This document shows positions 6,137-13,556 of a stretch of DNA of 14,960 bases, piece after piece. Position 1 is the first letter of the stretch; every line of letters starts with the position of its first letter. The position numbers and the translations under genes were made by a program. Below the pieces are notes generated by a model. That model worked only from the letters and a program-made list of their open reading frames with translations, did no database searches and was not told where the DNA came from. Source of the DNA: an uncultured Oscillospiraceae bacterium (GTDB lineage: Bacteria > Bacillota > Clostridia > Oscillospirales > Oscillospiraceae); the NCBI GenBank assembly GCA_900754515.1, contig CAAEDD010000053.1, forward strand, positions 1 through 14,960, given 5' to 3'.

Positions 6137-7729
6137 ATGCCAGATTTAGTTAAAGAGATAGAGCGGCGGAGAACTTTCGCCATCATATCCCACCCCGACG
6201 CCGGTAAGACCACCCTGACGGAAAAGCTGCTGCTTTACGGCGGGGCTATACAGCTGGCCGGCTCTGTAAAGGGCAAGGCCACTGCCCGCCATGCAGTCTC
6301 CGACTGGATGGAGCTGGAAAAGCAGAGAGGTATATCCATAACCTCCTCTGTCATGCAGTTTGAGTATGAGGGCTACTGCATCAACATCCTGGACACTCCG
6401 GGACACCAGGACTTCTCCGAGGACACCTACCGCACCCTTATGGCGGCGGACTCGGCGGTGATGGTCATTGACGCCGCCAAGGGCATAGAGCCCCAGACCC
6501 GAAAGCTCTTTAAGATATGTGCCATGCGCCATATCCCTATTTTCACTTTTATCAACAAGCTGGACCGGGAGGCCCGCAGCCCCTACGATCTTATGGAGCA
6601 GCTGGAAAACGAGTTTGGCATCGGCACCTACCCCATGAACTGGCCCATAGGCTGCGGCCAGGACTTCAAGGGCGTGTATGACCGGGAAAAGAAGGAGATA
6701 CTGGCATTCAACGAATTCCACCGGGGCCAGAGCCGCATCAAGGCCATAGAGTGTACCCTGGACGAGACGGAGAAGCTGGATGAGCTTATCGGGCCCCGGC
6801 TGCGCCAGACCCTCTCCGACGACATAGAATTGCTGGACGGGGCGGGCTACGACTTTGATATCAACCAGGTGCGTCAGGGCAAACTCAGCCCGGTGTTTTT
6901 CGGTTCTGCTCTCAATAACTTCGGTGTGGAGCCTTTCCTGGAGAGCTTCCTGAAGATGACCATGCCGCCCCTGGCCAGAATTTCCGGGGATGATATTGTT
7001 GAGCCGACAGATCCGAATTTCTCAGCCTTCGTATTCAAGATCCAGGCCAACATGAACAAGGCCCACCGGGACAGAATAGCCTTCATGCGCATCTGCTCCG
7101 GCCGCTTTGAGCGGGACAAGGAATATTACCATGTCCAGGGAGGCAAGCCCCTGCGCCTGGCCCAGCCCCAGCAGCTCATGGCTCAGGACCGCACCATTAT
7201 AGACGAGGCCTATGCCGGGGACATTATCGGCGTGTTTGACCCGGGCATCTTCTCCATAGGCGACACCATATGCGAAAAGGGAAAGCACGTCTGCTTTGAG
7301 GGCATACCTACTTTTGCCCCGGAGCACTTCGCCGCCGTGGAGCGCGTTGACACAATGAAGCGCAAGCAGTTTGAAAAGGGCATTACCCAGATAGCCCAGG
7401 AGGGCGCCATCCAGATATTCCATGAGCCTTTCACCGGCGTGGAGGAAGTTATCGTGGGAGTTGTGGGTGTGCTGCAATTCGAGGTGCTGGAGTACCGGCT
7501 TAAGACTGAGTACGGCGTGGATGTGCGCCGCCGGGCAATGCCCTACGAGCTGGTGCGCTGGGTGGACAGCGAGAACGTGAAGATAAACGAACTGAACCTT
7601 ACCAGCGACACCAAGTGGGTTCAGGATTTCAAGGGCAACGATCTGCTGCTCTTCACCTCCGAGTGGTGCATAAACTGGGCCCTGCAGAAAAATGAGGGCT
7701 TGGTTTTGAGAGAGTTCAACCGGGATTAA
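6137..7729 (+). CDS. prfC: Peptide chain release factor 3 (RF3)
   Basis: A translational GTPase that recycles release factors 1 and 2 from the ribosome after peptide release. The length of 530 residues is normal for the family. The GTPase motifs are intact: P-loop SHPDAGKTT (18-26), switch I region around RGISITSSVMQFEY, DTPGHQDF (86-93) and NKLD (140-143). SDWMELEKQRGISITSS is characteristic of RF3, as opposed to EF-G. Domains II and III follow, including FKIQANMNKAHRDRIAFMRI and the RF3-typical ending RFDR-like region with FTSEWCINWALQKN. The ATG follows GAAGGAAGAAG at good spacing. A promoter lies just upstream, and the next gene starts 16 bases after the stop, suggesting co-transcription. 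Confidence 0.97.
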   Translation: MPDLVKEIERRRTFAIISHPDAGKTTLTEKLLLYGGAIQLAGSVKGKATARHAVSDWMELEKQRGISITSSVMQFEYEGYCINILDTPGHQDFSEDTYRTLMAADSAVMVIDAAKGIEPQTRKLFKICAMRHIPIFTFINKLDREARSPYDLMEQLENEFGIGTYPMNWPIGCGQDFKGVYDREKKEILAFNEFHRGQSRIKAIECTLDETEKLDELIGPRLRQTLSDDIELLDGAGYDFDINQVRQGKLSPVFFGSALNNFGVEPFLESFLKMTMPPLARISGDDIVEPTDPNFSAFVFKIQANMNKAHRDRIAFMRICSGRFERDKEYYHVQGGKPLRLAQPQQLMAQDRTIIDEAYAGDIIGVFDPGIFSIGDTICEKGKHVCFEGIPTFAPEHFAAVERVDTMKRKQFEKGITQIAQEGAIQIFHEPFTGVEEVIVGVVGVLQFEVLEYRLKTEYGVDVRRRAMPYELVRWVDSENVKINELNLTSDTKWVQDFKGNDLLLFTSEWCINWALQKNEGLVLREFNRD

Positions 7730-7745
7730 AATAAGGAGGCATGAC

Positions 7746-8357
7746 ATGGCGGAGAAGATACTTGTTGAGGTTTTCAAAAAGAAGAGTGTGGACGAACTGA
7801 GTCAGGCTCTTGCTGATCCTGACAGCCGCCTGGAGACCGGCAGCGGCTCCGCCGCCGTGGCGGCTGTGGCGGCGGCTCTTGTGTGCCGGGCTGCGGCAAT
7901 TACTGCGAAGACGGTGAAGGACAATGACCGCCTGGATTATATCTGCCGTAATGCCGAGATACTGAGAACCTATATGGTTCACCTTATTGACGAGGACGTA
8001 AAGAGCAGAGCGCCCCTGAACCGGGCGATAAAGGAAAATAATCCCCAGGCTATCGAGGCTGCCCGGCAGCCTGCTTCTGCCATACCTGCCGAGATAGTGA
8101 ACATGATGGGAAAGCTCCTGGAGCTTGGCAAGGAGCTGTGCGCCATTTGCCCGGAAGAAGCAGCCCATTATTTGGCGGAGAGCGCTGAGCTGTCTGTGGC
8201 TGCTGCCGGAAGCGCCAGACATTTTATATTGGACATGACAAGCTATTGCAGCGACGAGACTTACCGCTATGTCACGCGCAGGGAAAACGAAGTACTCATG
8301 GAGCAGATGGAGTCCACCGCAAGGGATATTTTTGAGCTTACGGGGAAAAAGATATAA
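7746..8357 (+). CDS. Cyclodeaminase/cyclohydrolase family protein (FTCD_C)
   Basis: A stand-alone protein of 203 residues resembling the C-terminal domain of formiminotransferase-cyclodeaminase. Members include formimino-THF cyclodeaminase and FchA-type methenyl-THF cyclohydrolase, both of which produce or interconvert folate one-carbon units in the cytosol. The all-helical layout fits. The Gly/Ala-rich first-helix region TGSGSAAVAAVAAALVCRAA stands where family members have a P-G-G-G-S-x-A segment, and ARHFILDM-type helices follow. A strong AAGGAGG (7733-7739) lies six bases before the ATG. The gene sits between prfC and a terminator, with glycerate kinase beyond it. Which of the folate reactions it catalyses cannot be read from sequence. 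Confidence 0.82.
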   Translation: MAEKILVEVFKKKSVDELSQALADPDSRLETGSGSAAVAAVAAALVCRAAAITAKTVKDNDRLDYICRNAEILRTYMVHLIDEDVKSRAPLNRAIKENNPQAIEAARQPASAIPAEIVNMMGKLLELGKELCAICPEEAAHYLAESAELSVAAAGSARHFILDMTSYCSDETYRYVTRRENEVLMEQMESTARDIFELTGKKI

Positions 8358-8359
8358 GC

Positions 8360-8396
8360 AAAAGGCAGGCAGACTTGAAGAATCTGCCTGCCTTTT
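8360..8396 (+). terminator. Intrinsic terminator after the FTCD_C gene
   Basis: A perfect 14-bp stem pairs 8360-8373 with 8383-8396 around a 9-base loop. The 3' arm ends in only four T residues before ACGA, so termination may be partial and could let some transcript into the glycerate kinase gene 20 bases on. Confidence 0.75.
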
Positions 8397-8415
8397 ACGA
8401 AAACAGGAGAGCTGA

Positions 8416-9531
8416 ATGAAGAGAATAATCATTGCGCCGGACTCTTTTAAAGGTACACTGAGCGCTATTGAAGTGTGCAATATAATAGCAGGTGAAGCAA
8501 AAAAACTTTGCCCTGAGGCGGAACTTATATGTATACCCATGTCCGACGGGGGCGAAGGTATGTGCTCCTCCTATCTCTCCCTCATAGGCGGTAAGCGATA
8601 CAGCGTCACCGTCACCGGTCCCAAGGGGGCGCCGGTGGAGGCGGAGTTCGGCATACTGCCCGACGGCAGCGCCGTGATGGAAATGGCCTCCTGTGCCGGG
8701 CTGCCCCTAATGGACGGAAAGCTGAACCCGCTTAAAGCCACTACCTATGGTGTAGGAGAACTGATAGTCCATATCGCGTCCCAGGGCTGCCGTAAGCTGC
8801 TGCTGGGTCTGGGGGGCAGCGCCACCAATGACTGCGGCATAGGCATGGCGGCGGCGCTGGGCTACCGCTTTCTGGATGCCGGGGGCAGGAAAGTTGCTCC
8901 CCTGGCGGAAAATCTGGGAAAGGTGGAGAAAATAATCCTTCCAGCCGTCCTGCCGGATATTCAAGTTAGAGCTGCCTGCGATGTGGATAATCCCCTGTGC
9001 GGGCAGCGGGGCGCTGCCGCCGTATTCGGCCCACAGAAGGGGCTGAGGCCGGAGCAGATAGCTCCACATAACGAGGCCATGGCTCACTTTGCCCGGGTGA
9101 TAAAGCGGGACTTGGGCCGGGATGTGGCGGAGCTGCCGGGGGCGGGAGCTGCCGGAGGACTGGGGGCCGGTGTACTGGCTTTTCTGGACGGGGAGCTTAC
9201 GCCGGGCATTGAGCTGCTTTTGGACAGCGTGGGCTTTGATGAATTACTGGACACGGCTGAACTGGTGATAACCGGGGAGGGCAGGCTGGATGGACAGAGC
9301 ATGGCGGGTAAGGTGCCGGTGGGCGTCTCCCGCCGGGCCAAGGCCAAGGCTGTGCCCTGCATCGCTCTGGCGGGCTGTCTGGGACAGGGGGCGGAGCTGT
9401 GCCTTGAAGAAGGCATTTCTGCTTATTATGCCTGCGGGCCGGCAGGCCGGGACATGGAGGAACTGAGAGACTGCTGCCGCAGGGAGCTCACTGAGCTTGC
9501 GGCAAAAGTCTTGCCGGAATATCTCTGCTAG
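8416..9531 (+). CDS. Glycerate kinase (GlxK/GarK family)
   Basis: Phosphorylates D-glycerate with ATP, most often to 2-phosphoglycerate in this family, feeding glyoxylate, serine or sugar-acid breakdown products into glycolysis. At 371 residues it has family length. Conserved segments are the start RIIIAPDSFKGTLSA, the MSDGGEGM loop, LLGLGGSATNDCGIGMAAAL, the GAAGGLGAGVLAFL glycine-rich stretch, and LVITGEGRLDGQSMAGKVP with GVSRRAK near the end. All expected motifs appear intact. AGGAG (8405-8409) lies six bases before the ATG. No clear promoter was found between the upstream terminator and the gene, so it may depend on read-through. No other glycerate or glyoxylate gene is nearby. Confidence 0.94.
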   Translation: MKRIIIAPDSFKGTLSAIEVCNIIAGEAKKLCPEAELICIPMSDGGEGMCSSYLSLIGGKRYSVTVTGPKGAPVEAEFGILPDGSAVMEMASCAGLPLMDGKLNPLKATTYGVGELIVHIASQGCRKLLLGLGGSATNDCGIGMAAALGYRFLDAGGRKVAPLAENLGKVEKIILPAVLPDIQVRAACDVDNPLCGQRGAAAVFGPQKGLRPEQIAPHNEAMAHFARVIKRDLGRDVAELPGAGAAGGLGAGVLAFLDGELTPGIELLLDSVGFDELLDTAELVITGEGRLDGQSMAGKVPVGVSRRAKAKAVPCIALAGCLGQGAELCLEEGISAYYACGPAGRDMEELRDCCRRELTELAAKVLPEYLC

Positions 9532-9575
9532 GACATCGAGGCACTGTAATCAGGCTGTCTAGAGAGGTGGATACA

Positions 9576-10256
9576 ATGGAGACGGGCAAATTGAAGAAAA
9601 GGTTTTGGCCGGCATTTGTATATCTGGTTATACTGATGCTGCTTACCGCCGTTGTGGAATATGCCTACTACAAGGACTATGCTTACTACAATATAGTGTG
9701 CTTTGCAGTGGATTCACGGGGCCGGGTACTGCTTGGAAAAGTTGCTCGGGTGGACATATACGAGAATAACGTGCTTACAGACAGCATAGAAATACCCCTT
9801 AGACGTGCTTATTCCATAAATCCTATGCGGAACGGAACGCTGGAAATCCAAAGAGATAGCAGCTCATATCTTATTAACTGCCAAGGAGAAGTACTGGCGG
9901 AAGAACATAAAGAGGGCGGTACTTCGATTAACACATCGTCGTCCAATAAATATTACACAGACATCTACGGAAATGAATACAGATATATAAACAGCCTTTT
10001 CGCAAAGAAAAAAATAATAAAGAACGGGGAGGATGCGGTCTTTTCAGAAACGGAATTTAACATGGCAGCCAGACTAATAAAGTTTTTCCAGCTCCCCGAA
10101 TATATACTGCTCATATGCTTTTTTGCCGGCAAAGGCCACCCAATACTGTTTATCAAAGTGACAGCATACAGGCTGGGCAAAGGTAAAAAAGTTTATTTTG
10201 AAGAATTTGAGAGGTACTACAATGACTATATAGAGGAGCGAAAGGCGAAAGTCTGA
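9576..10256 (+). CDS. Hypothetical membrane protein, two predicted TM helices
   Basis: I do not recognise this gene. From ATG 9576 the protein has 226 residues. One membrane helix lies near the N-terminus (FWPAFVYLVILMLLTAVVEY, about 10-29). About 140 residues follow with short strand-like repeats such as CFAVDSRGRVLLGKV and YLINCQGEVLAEE, which resemble blades of a propeller-like domain. A second hydrophobic segment (LPEYILLICFFAGKGHPILF) and a short charged C-terminus (FEEFERYYNDYIEERKAKV) complete it. AGGTGG (9565-9570) favours ATG 9576 over the GTG at 9567. Hand counts on sample 60-base lines gave 43% and 27% GC inside the gene, against 57% in the gene before it. That suggests recent acquisition or relaxed constraint. 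It starts 44 bases after glycerate kinase. Confidence 0.7.
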   Translation: METGKLKKRFWPAFVYLVILMLLTAVVEYAYYKDYAYYNIVCFAVDSRGRVLLGKVARVDIYENNVLTDSIEIPLRRAYSINPMRNGTLEIQRDSSSYLINCQGEVLAEEHKEGGTSINTSSSNKYYTDIYGNEYRYINSLFAKKKIIKNGEDAVFSETEFNMAARLIKFFQLPEYILLICFFAGKGHPILFIKVTAYRLGKGKKVYFEEFERYYNDYIEERKAKV

Positions 10257-10275
10257 GGATAATATTTCTAAATAA

Positions 10276-10304
10276 TTGAAAAGTTCACATTGTTCGTATA
10301 TAAT
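10276..10304 (+). promoter_or_regulatory. Promoter of the sir2-tmk pair
   Basis: TTGAAA (10276-10281), a 17-base spacer and a perfect TATAAT (10299-10304). The Sir2 gene starts 36 bases downstream with a ribosome site AAGGCGGTG (10326-10334). This is one of the two best sigma-A promoter matches in the window. Confidence 0.75.
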
Positions 10305-10340
10305 ACAAAAGCTGATATGTTTGAAAAGGCGGTGACATAG

Positions 10341-11057
10341 ATGGAAGACAAGGTAGCTCAGCTAAAGGAAATGATAGCAGGCAGCGACAACATCGTCTTT
10401 TTTGGCGGCGCGGGAGTGAGTACCGAGAGCGGTATCCCGGACTTTCGCAGTGTGGACGGCCTTTATAATCAGAAATGGAAGTATCCGCCGGAGACCATAT
10501 TGAGCCACAGTTTTTTTGAGAGCAATCCGGAGGAGTATTACCGCTTTCATCGGGAGAAGCTTGTGGTAGAGGGGGTAAAGCCGAATCAGGCCCATCTGCG
10601 CCTGGCCCAGCTGGAACAGGAGGGCAAGCTGAAGGCTGTGATAACCCAGAACATTGACGGGCTTCATCAGGCTGCCGGGAGCAAGAATGTCCTTGAACTC
10701 CACGGAAGCATACTGAGGGCATACTGCTCCCGCTGCCGCAAGCCATATCCGGCGGAGAAAATGAATTACGGCACCGGGGTGCCCAGATGTACCTGCGGCG
10801 GCGTTATCCGCCCGGATATAGTACTGTATGAGGAGCCGCTGGATGACGACATCGTCCGCCGGGCCATAGCCTACATACGCAATGCAGATATACTTATTAT
10901 CGGAGGCACTTCCCTGAATGTATATCCTGCGGCGGGGCTTATAAATTATTACAGAGGCAACAAGCTGGTGCTTATAAATCTCAGCGAGACGCCCTATGAC
11001 AGCTATGCTGATCTTATAATCCATGAGAAGATCGGCCAGGTATTCAGCAGGGTGTAG
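10341..11057 (+). CDS. NAD-dependent protein deacylase, Sir2 family
   Basis: A sirtuin that removes acetyl groups from lysines while consuming NAD+, releasing nicotinamide and O-acetyl-ADP-ribose. The 238-residue length is typical of bacterial single-domain members. NAD-binding motifs are GAGVSTESGIPDFRS (23-37) and TQNIDGLHQ (102-110). The catalytic histidine is H121 in LELHGS, and four zinc cysteines sit at C129, C132, C150 and C152. The substrate-loop motif Y-x-x-R of desuccinylases (E. coli CobB, SIRT5) seems absent: the matching segment reads YYRFHREKL, with H where R is expected. Plain deacetylase activity is therefore more likely. It has its own promoter and lies 20 bases before the thymidylate kinase gene. 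Confidence 0.94.
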   Translation: MEDKVAQLKEMIAGSDNIVFFGGAGVSTESGIPDFRSVDGLYNQKWKYPPETILSHSFFESNPEEYYRFHREKLVVEGVKPNQAHLRLAQLEQEGKLKAVITQNIDGLHQAAGSKNVLELHGSILRAYCSRCRKPYPAEKMNYGTGVPRCTCGGVIRPDIVLYEEPLDDDIVRRAIAYIRNADILIIGGTSLNVYPAAGLINYYRGNKLVLINLSETPYDSYADLIIHEKIGQVFSRV

Positions 11058-11077
11058 CAGCAGCACAAGGAGAAGAC

Positions 11078-11755
11078 GTGAGCAAAGGTAAATTGATAGT
11101 GCTGGAAGGCATAGACGGCAGCGGCAAGTCTGCTCAGTACCGCCGACTCTGTGCCAGAATGGAAAAGCACAATATAGACTATAATCATATTGTATTTCCT
11201 AGGTATGATAAGGAAAGCAGCGCACTTATACGTATGTATCTGTCCGGAAAATTCGGAAGCCACCCGGAAGACGTAAACCCATATGTGGCTTCCACCTTCT
11301 TTGCGGTAGATCGCTTTGCCTCCTACCGGGAGGACTGGGGAAAGGTTTATGAGAACGGCGGACTCATCCTCTCCGACCGCTACACAACATCCAATGCAGT
11401 ACACCAGGGATCAAAGCTGCCGGATGAGGAGCTTCCGGAATTTTTCCGCTGGCTCTATGACCTGGAATACGGGAAAATGGGGCTGCCAAAACCGGATATG
11501 GTCATATATCTGGATGTCGATGTAGAAACTTCCCTCAGCCGCATGGCCCGCCGCCAGCAGAACACCAACACCAGCGCCGATATCCATGAGCAGGATGCAG
11601 AATATCTACGGCGCTGCCTGAAAACTGCCAGAAAGGCGGCGGACTACTATGGCTGGGTAAGTATTGACTACATGAAAGACGGCCAAGAACGGGATGTAGA
11701 CGAGAAGAATCTGGAAATTTTCCAGATCATCCTCCGGAAGCTGGGCCTGGACTGA
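11078..11755 (+). CDS. tmk: Thymidylate kinase (dTMP kinase)
   Basis: Phosphorylates dTMP to dTDP with ATP, an essential step toward dTTP. The 225-residue protein has a P-loop EGIDGSGKSAQ (10-20) and the nucleotide-binding DR motifs FFAVDRFASY and LILSDRYTTSNAVHQG. A central PDMVIYLDVDVETSLSRM strand-loop-helix and a LID-like segment rich in R/Q/N follow. The VNPYVASTFFAVDR stretch and the overall pattern match the thymidylate kinase form I know from Clostridium rather than the E. coli form. It starts with GTG at 11078, five bases after AAGGAG (11067-11072), 20 bases behind sir2. No U-rich terminator follows on this strand. Confidence 0.92.
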   Translation: MSKGKLIVLEGIDGSGKSAQYRRLCARMEKHNIDYNHIVFPRYDKESSALIRMYLSGKFGSHPEDVNPYVASTFFAVDRFASYREDWGKVYENGGLILSDRYTTSNAVHQGSKLPDEELPEFFRWLYDLEYGKMGLPKPDMVIYLDVDVETSLSRMARRQQNTNTSADIHEQDAEYLRRCLKTARKAADYYGWVSIDYMKDGQERDVDEKNLEIFQIILRKLGLD

Positions 11756-11763
11756 TGAGCTGA

Positions 11764-11792
11764 AAAGAAAAAGGAGCATCTTTCGATGCTCC
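11764..11792 (-). terminator. Intrinsic terminator of the Cys-rich mini-protein gene
   Basis: On the minus strand GGAGCATC (11792-11785) pairs with GATGCTCC (11780-11773) around a GAAA tetraloop, followed at once by TTTTTCTTTT. This is a textbook terminator in that direction. The plus strand has no T-run after the stem, so it does not end the tmk transcript. Confidence 0.88.
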
Positions 11793-11803
11793 GTGGAAAA
11801 TGC

Positions 11804-11935
11804 TCAGCAGCCGCAGCCGCAGCTGCTGCCGCAGTTATTGTTGCTGCTCTCGCCGCAGCCGCAGCCGCAGCAGCTGAAGAGGATGATGATAAGGATGATG
11901 AGCCAGATAGAGCTGTTACAATTGTTGCAGAACAT
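11804..11935 (-). CDS. Cys/Gly-rich small membrane protein (43 aa)
   Basis: From the ATG at 11935 the gene encodes 43 residues: a short MFCNNCNSS start, a hydrophobic helix IWLIILIIILF (10-20), and a tail made almost only of C, G, S and N. Ten of 43 residues are cysteine (3, 6, 22, 23, 25, 27, 35, 39, 41, 43). AGAAAGGG lies about seven bases before the ATG, and a strong terminator follows the stop, both supporting a real gene. Similar mini-proteins are common in Clostridia, some under the name 'chorion class high-cysteine protein'; others resemble small sporulation-linked proteins. No function is established. A longer start at 11959 (MARRKGSN) has no good ribosome site. Metal binding or disulfide cross-linking is only a guess. 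Confidence 0.72.
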   Translation of the reverse strand: MFCNNCNSSIWLIILIIILFSCCGCGCGESSNNNCGSSCGCGC

Positions 11936-12164
11936 ATTTGAACCCTTTCTCCGTGCCATGTTTTTGATTTTGCCCGCTGACGTGCACGGACGGCAGCGGT
12001 ATATCCAATGCTCTGTGTAGCAGCGACGGGGGATTTTCCCCAGCGCTCGTGCCATAATATGCAGCTATTGGCCCCGGTGCTACTGTCATGGCGCCGGATA
12101 AATAAAAACTTGCAGATTTGAAAGGGGCCTTTTTCATGCCGCCGGGAAGGTCCGGACAAGATAC
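11936..12164. other. Intergenic region with hairpins, no convincing gene
   Basis: This stretch separates the divergent Cys-rich mini-protein gene and mltG. It contains a GGGGG/CCCC hairpin (12028-12041) and an 8-bp hairpin pairing 12074-12081 with 12090-12097; neither has a U-run. I found no convincing sigma-A promoter on either strand, although both flanking genes must be transcribed from here. A promoter for an alternative sigma factor is possible. Confidence 0.5.
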
Positions 12165-12188
12165 ATGGGCGGCAGAATGGAGAACACT

Positions 12189-13556
12189 ATGCCAGGCGAT
12201 ATCGACAAGATAAATGAAATTTTCCGTATCCACGACGAGGCTATAAACAGTGACGCCAAAGCCGAAAAAAAGGAGACGGAAGACCCAAAAGCCAGAAAAA
12301 AACGGGGGAAAAAAGAAGCGCTGAAGGAACTGCGCTCACCGGTTAAGGCCATGGACAAGCTCCTCACCGACGACTCCGGCCATGGGCCCAGCAACTATAC
12401 CGGAGATGAGGAATCGGAGCGGGACTATCACCCCGTGCGTCAGAGCCATGAATACCACTCGGGCTGCATGGGCGGAATAATGTACTTCGTTTTCATCGCC
12501 TGCGTCAGTGTCGTCCTGGCCTGCCTGGCCTGGATGGCCGCCAGCGATATGCTGGCCCTGAACAAAGACGAGTTCACTGCTGTTGTAACCCTGCCCATGT
12601 CCATATTCACCTCTGAGACGGTGGACACCTTTGACGAGGAGGGCAATAAAACAGGTACAGAGAGAGTTACCCATGCGGACATGGACTATGTCACCGATGC
12701 TCTGAAAGAGGCCGGACTCATAGAATACAAGTGGCTTTTCAACCTGTTCTGCAAAATATCCACGGCCAGCGAGAAGGTGAGCCCAGGAGAGTATGAGCTG
12801 AAATCCAGCTTTGACTACCGGGCGCTTATTCAGAACATGAGAGCGGGTTCCGCTTCCACGGTTACCGTGGACGTGACGCTGCCTGAGGGCTTCACAATGC
12901 GCCAGATCTTCCAGCGCCTGGAGGAAATGAATGTCTGCTCCTTTGACGAACTTATGGAATCCGCCGCCAACGACAAGTTCAACTACAGCTTCCTTGAGGG
13001 CATAGAGGAGGGCGATGCCTCCCGGCTGGAGGGATTCCTCTTCCCGGACACTTATGAGTTCTATGTGGGCATGCAAGCGTCCAGCGCCATAAACAAGATG
13101 CTGGAGACCTTCTACTACAAGCAGACTGCCGACATGCTCAAGCAGGCCTCAGATATGAATATGACAATGCGTGACGTGGTGAATGTGGCTTCCCTTATCG
13201 AAAAGGAGGCCGCAAACGACGGCGAGCGGGCGCTCATTGCCTCCGTCATTTATAACCGTCTCTACGCCGGCATGCAATTGGGCATAGACGCTTCAGTACT
13301 TTACGAATACCCGGATCACGGGGGTGCACCGACTGCCGAAATGCTCCAGACGGACAGCCCCTATAATACACGTATCCGCACGGGACTGCCTCCCACGCCA
13401 ATATGCAGCCCAGGCATGGCCTCCATCAATGCGGCTTTGAATCCGGAGAGCACGGGCTATTATTACTATGCTCTGGATACCGCTACCGGTGAACACAGAT
13501 TCTTTACTAATGAAACGGAGTTCAATAACTTTGTCGCAACTCAGGATTACTCGTGA
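12189..13556 (+). CDS. mltG: Endolytic transglycosylase MltG (YceG family)
   Basis: A membrane-anchored lytic transglycosylase that cleaves nascent peptidoglycan strands and sets glycan length. ATG 12189 gives 455 residues and has GGAGAA four bases upstream; ATG 12165 (463 residues) and ATG 12177 are alternatives. About 95 charged cytoplasmic residues rich in K, E and D come first. A membrane helix follows (IMYFVFIACVSVVLACLAWM, about 97-116), then a LysM-like subdomain (VDVTLPEGFTMRQIFQRLEE) and the catalytic domain. Hallmarks are EGFLFPDTYEF, NVASLIEKEA (the first E is the expected catalytic glutamate, matching E218 of E. coli MltG) and YNTRIRTGLPPTPICSPG. All appear intact. The next gene overlaps its 3' end. 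Confidence 0.95.
   Translation: MPGDIDKINEIFRIHDEAINSDAKAEKKETEDPKARKKRGKKEALKELRSPVKAMDKLLTDDSGHGPSNYTGDEESERDYHPVRQSHEYHSGCMGGIMYFVFIACVSVVLACLAWMAASDMLALNKDEFTAVVTLPMSIFTSETVDTFDEEGNKTGTERVTHADMDYVTDALKEAGLIEYKWLFNLFCKISTASEKVSPGEYELKSSFDYRALIQNMRAGSASTVTVDVTLPEGFTMRQIFQRLEEMNVCSFDELMESAANDKFNYSFLEGIEEGDASRLEGFLFPDTYEFYVGMQASSAINKMLETFYYKQTADMLKQASDMNMTMRDVVNVASLIEKEAANDGERALIASVIYNRLYAGMQLGIDASVLYEYPDHGGAPTAEMLQTDSPYNTRIRTGLPPTPICSPGMASINAALNPESTGYYYYALDTATGEHRFFTNETEFNNFVATQDYS

Noticed and set aside
7022..8540. Two long minus-strand frames (about 250 and 274 codons) across prfC, the FTCD_C gene and the glycerate kinase start
   Set aside because: They are antisense to well-identified genes, cross the terminator at 8360, and show no recognisable domain.
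12074..12097. 8-bp GC-rich hairpin before mltG, considered as a terminator
   Set aside because: It includes wobble pairs and is not followed by a T-run on either strand.
11916..12137. 73-codon minus-strand frame starting MKKAPFKSASFYLSG upstream of the mini-protein
   Set aside because: It has no Shine-Dalgarno site, no recognisable family, and overlaps the mini-protein start; too weak to call, although not fully excluded.
12110..12138. TTGCAG considered as a -35 box for mltG
   Set aside because: The sequence 17 bases downstream (TTCATG) does not resemble a -10 box.
11668..12159. 163-codon minus-strand frame with long Ala and Ser runs
   Set aside because: The runs are another reading frame of the GCAGCC-rich DNA that encodes the Cys/Gly tail of the 43-residue protein; the frame also runs through the terminator into tmk.
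12336..13076. 246-codon minus-strand frame inside mltG
   Set aside because: It is antisense to conserved MltG domains and has no ribosome site or homology that I recognise.
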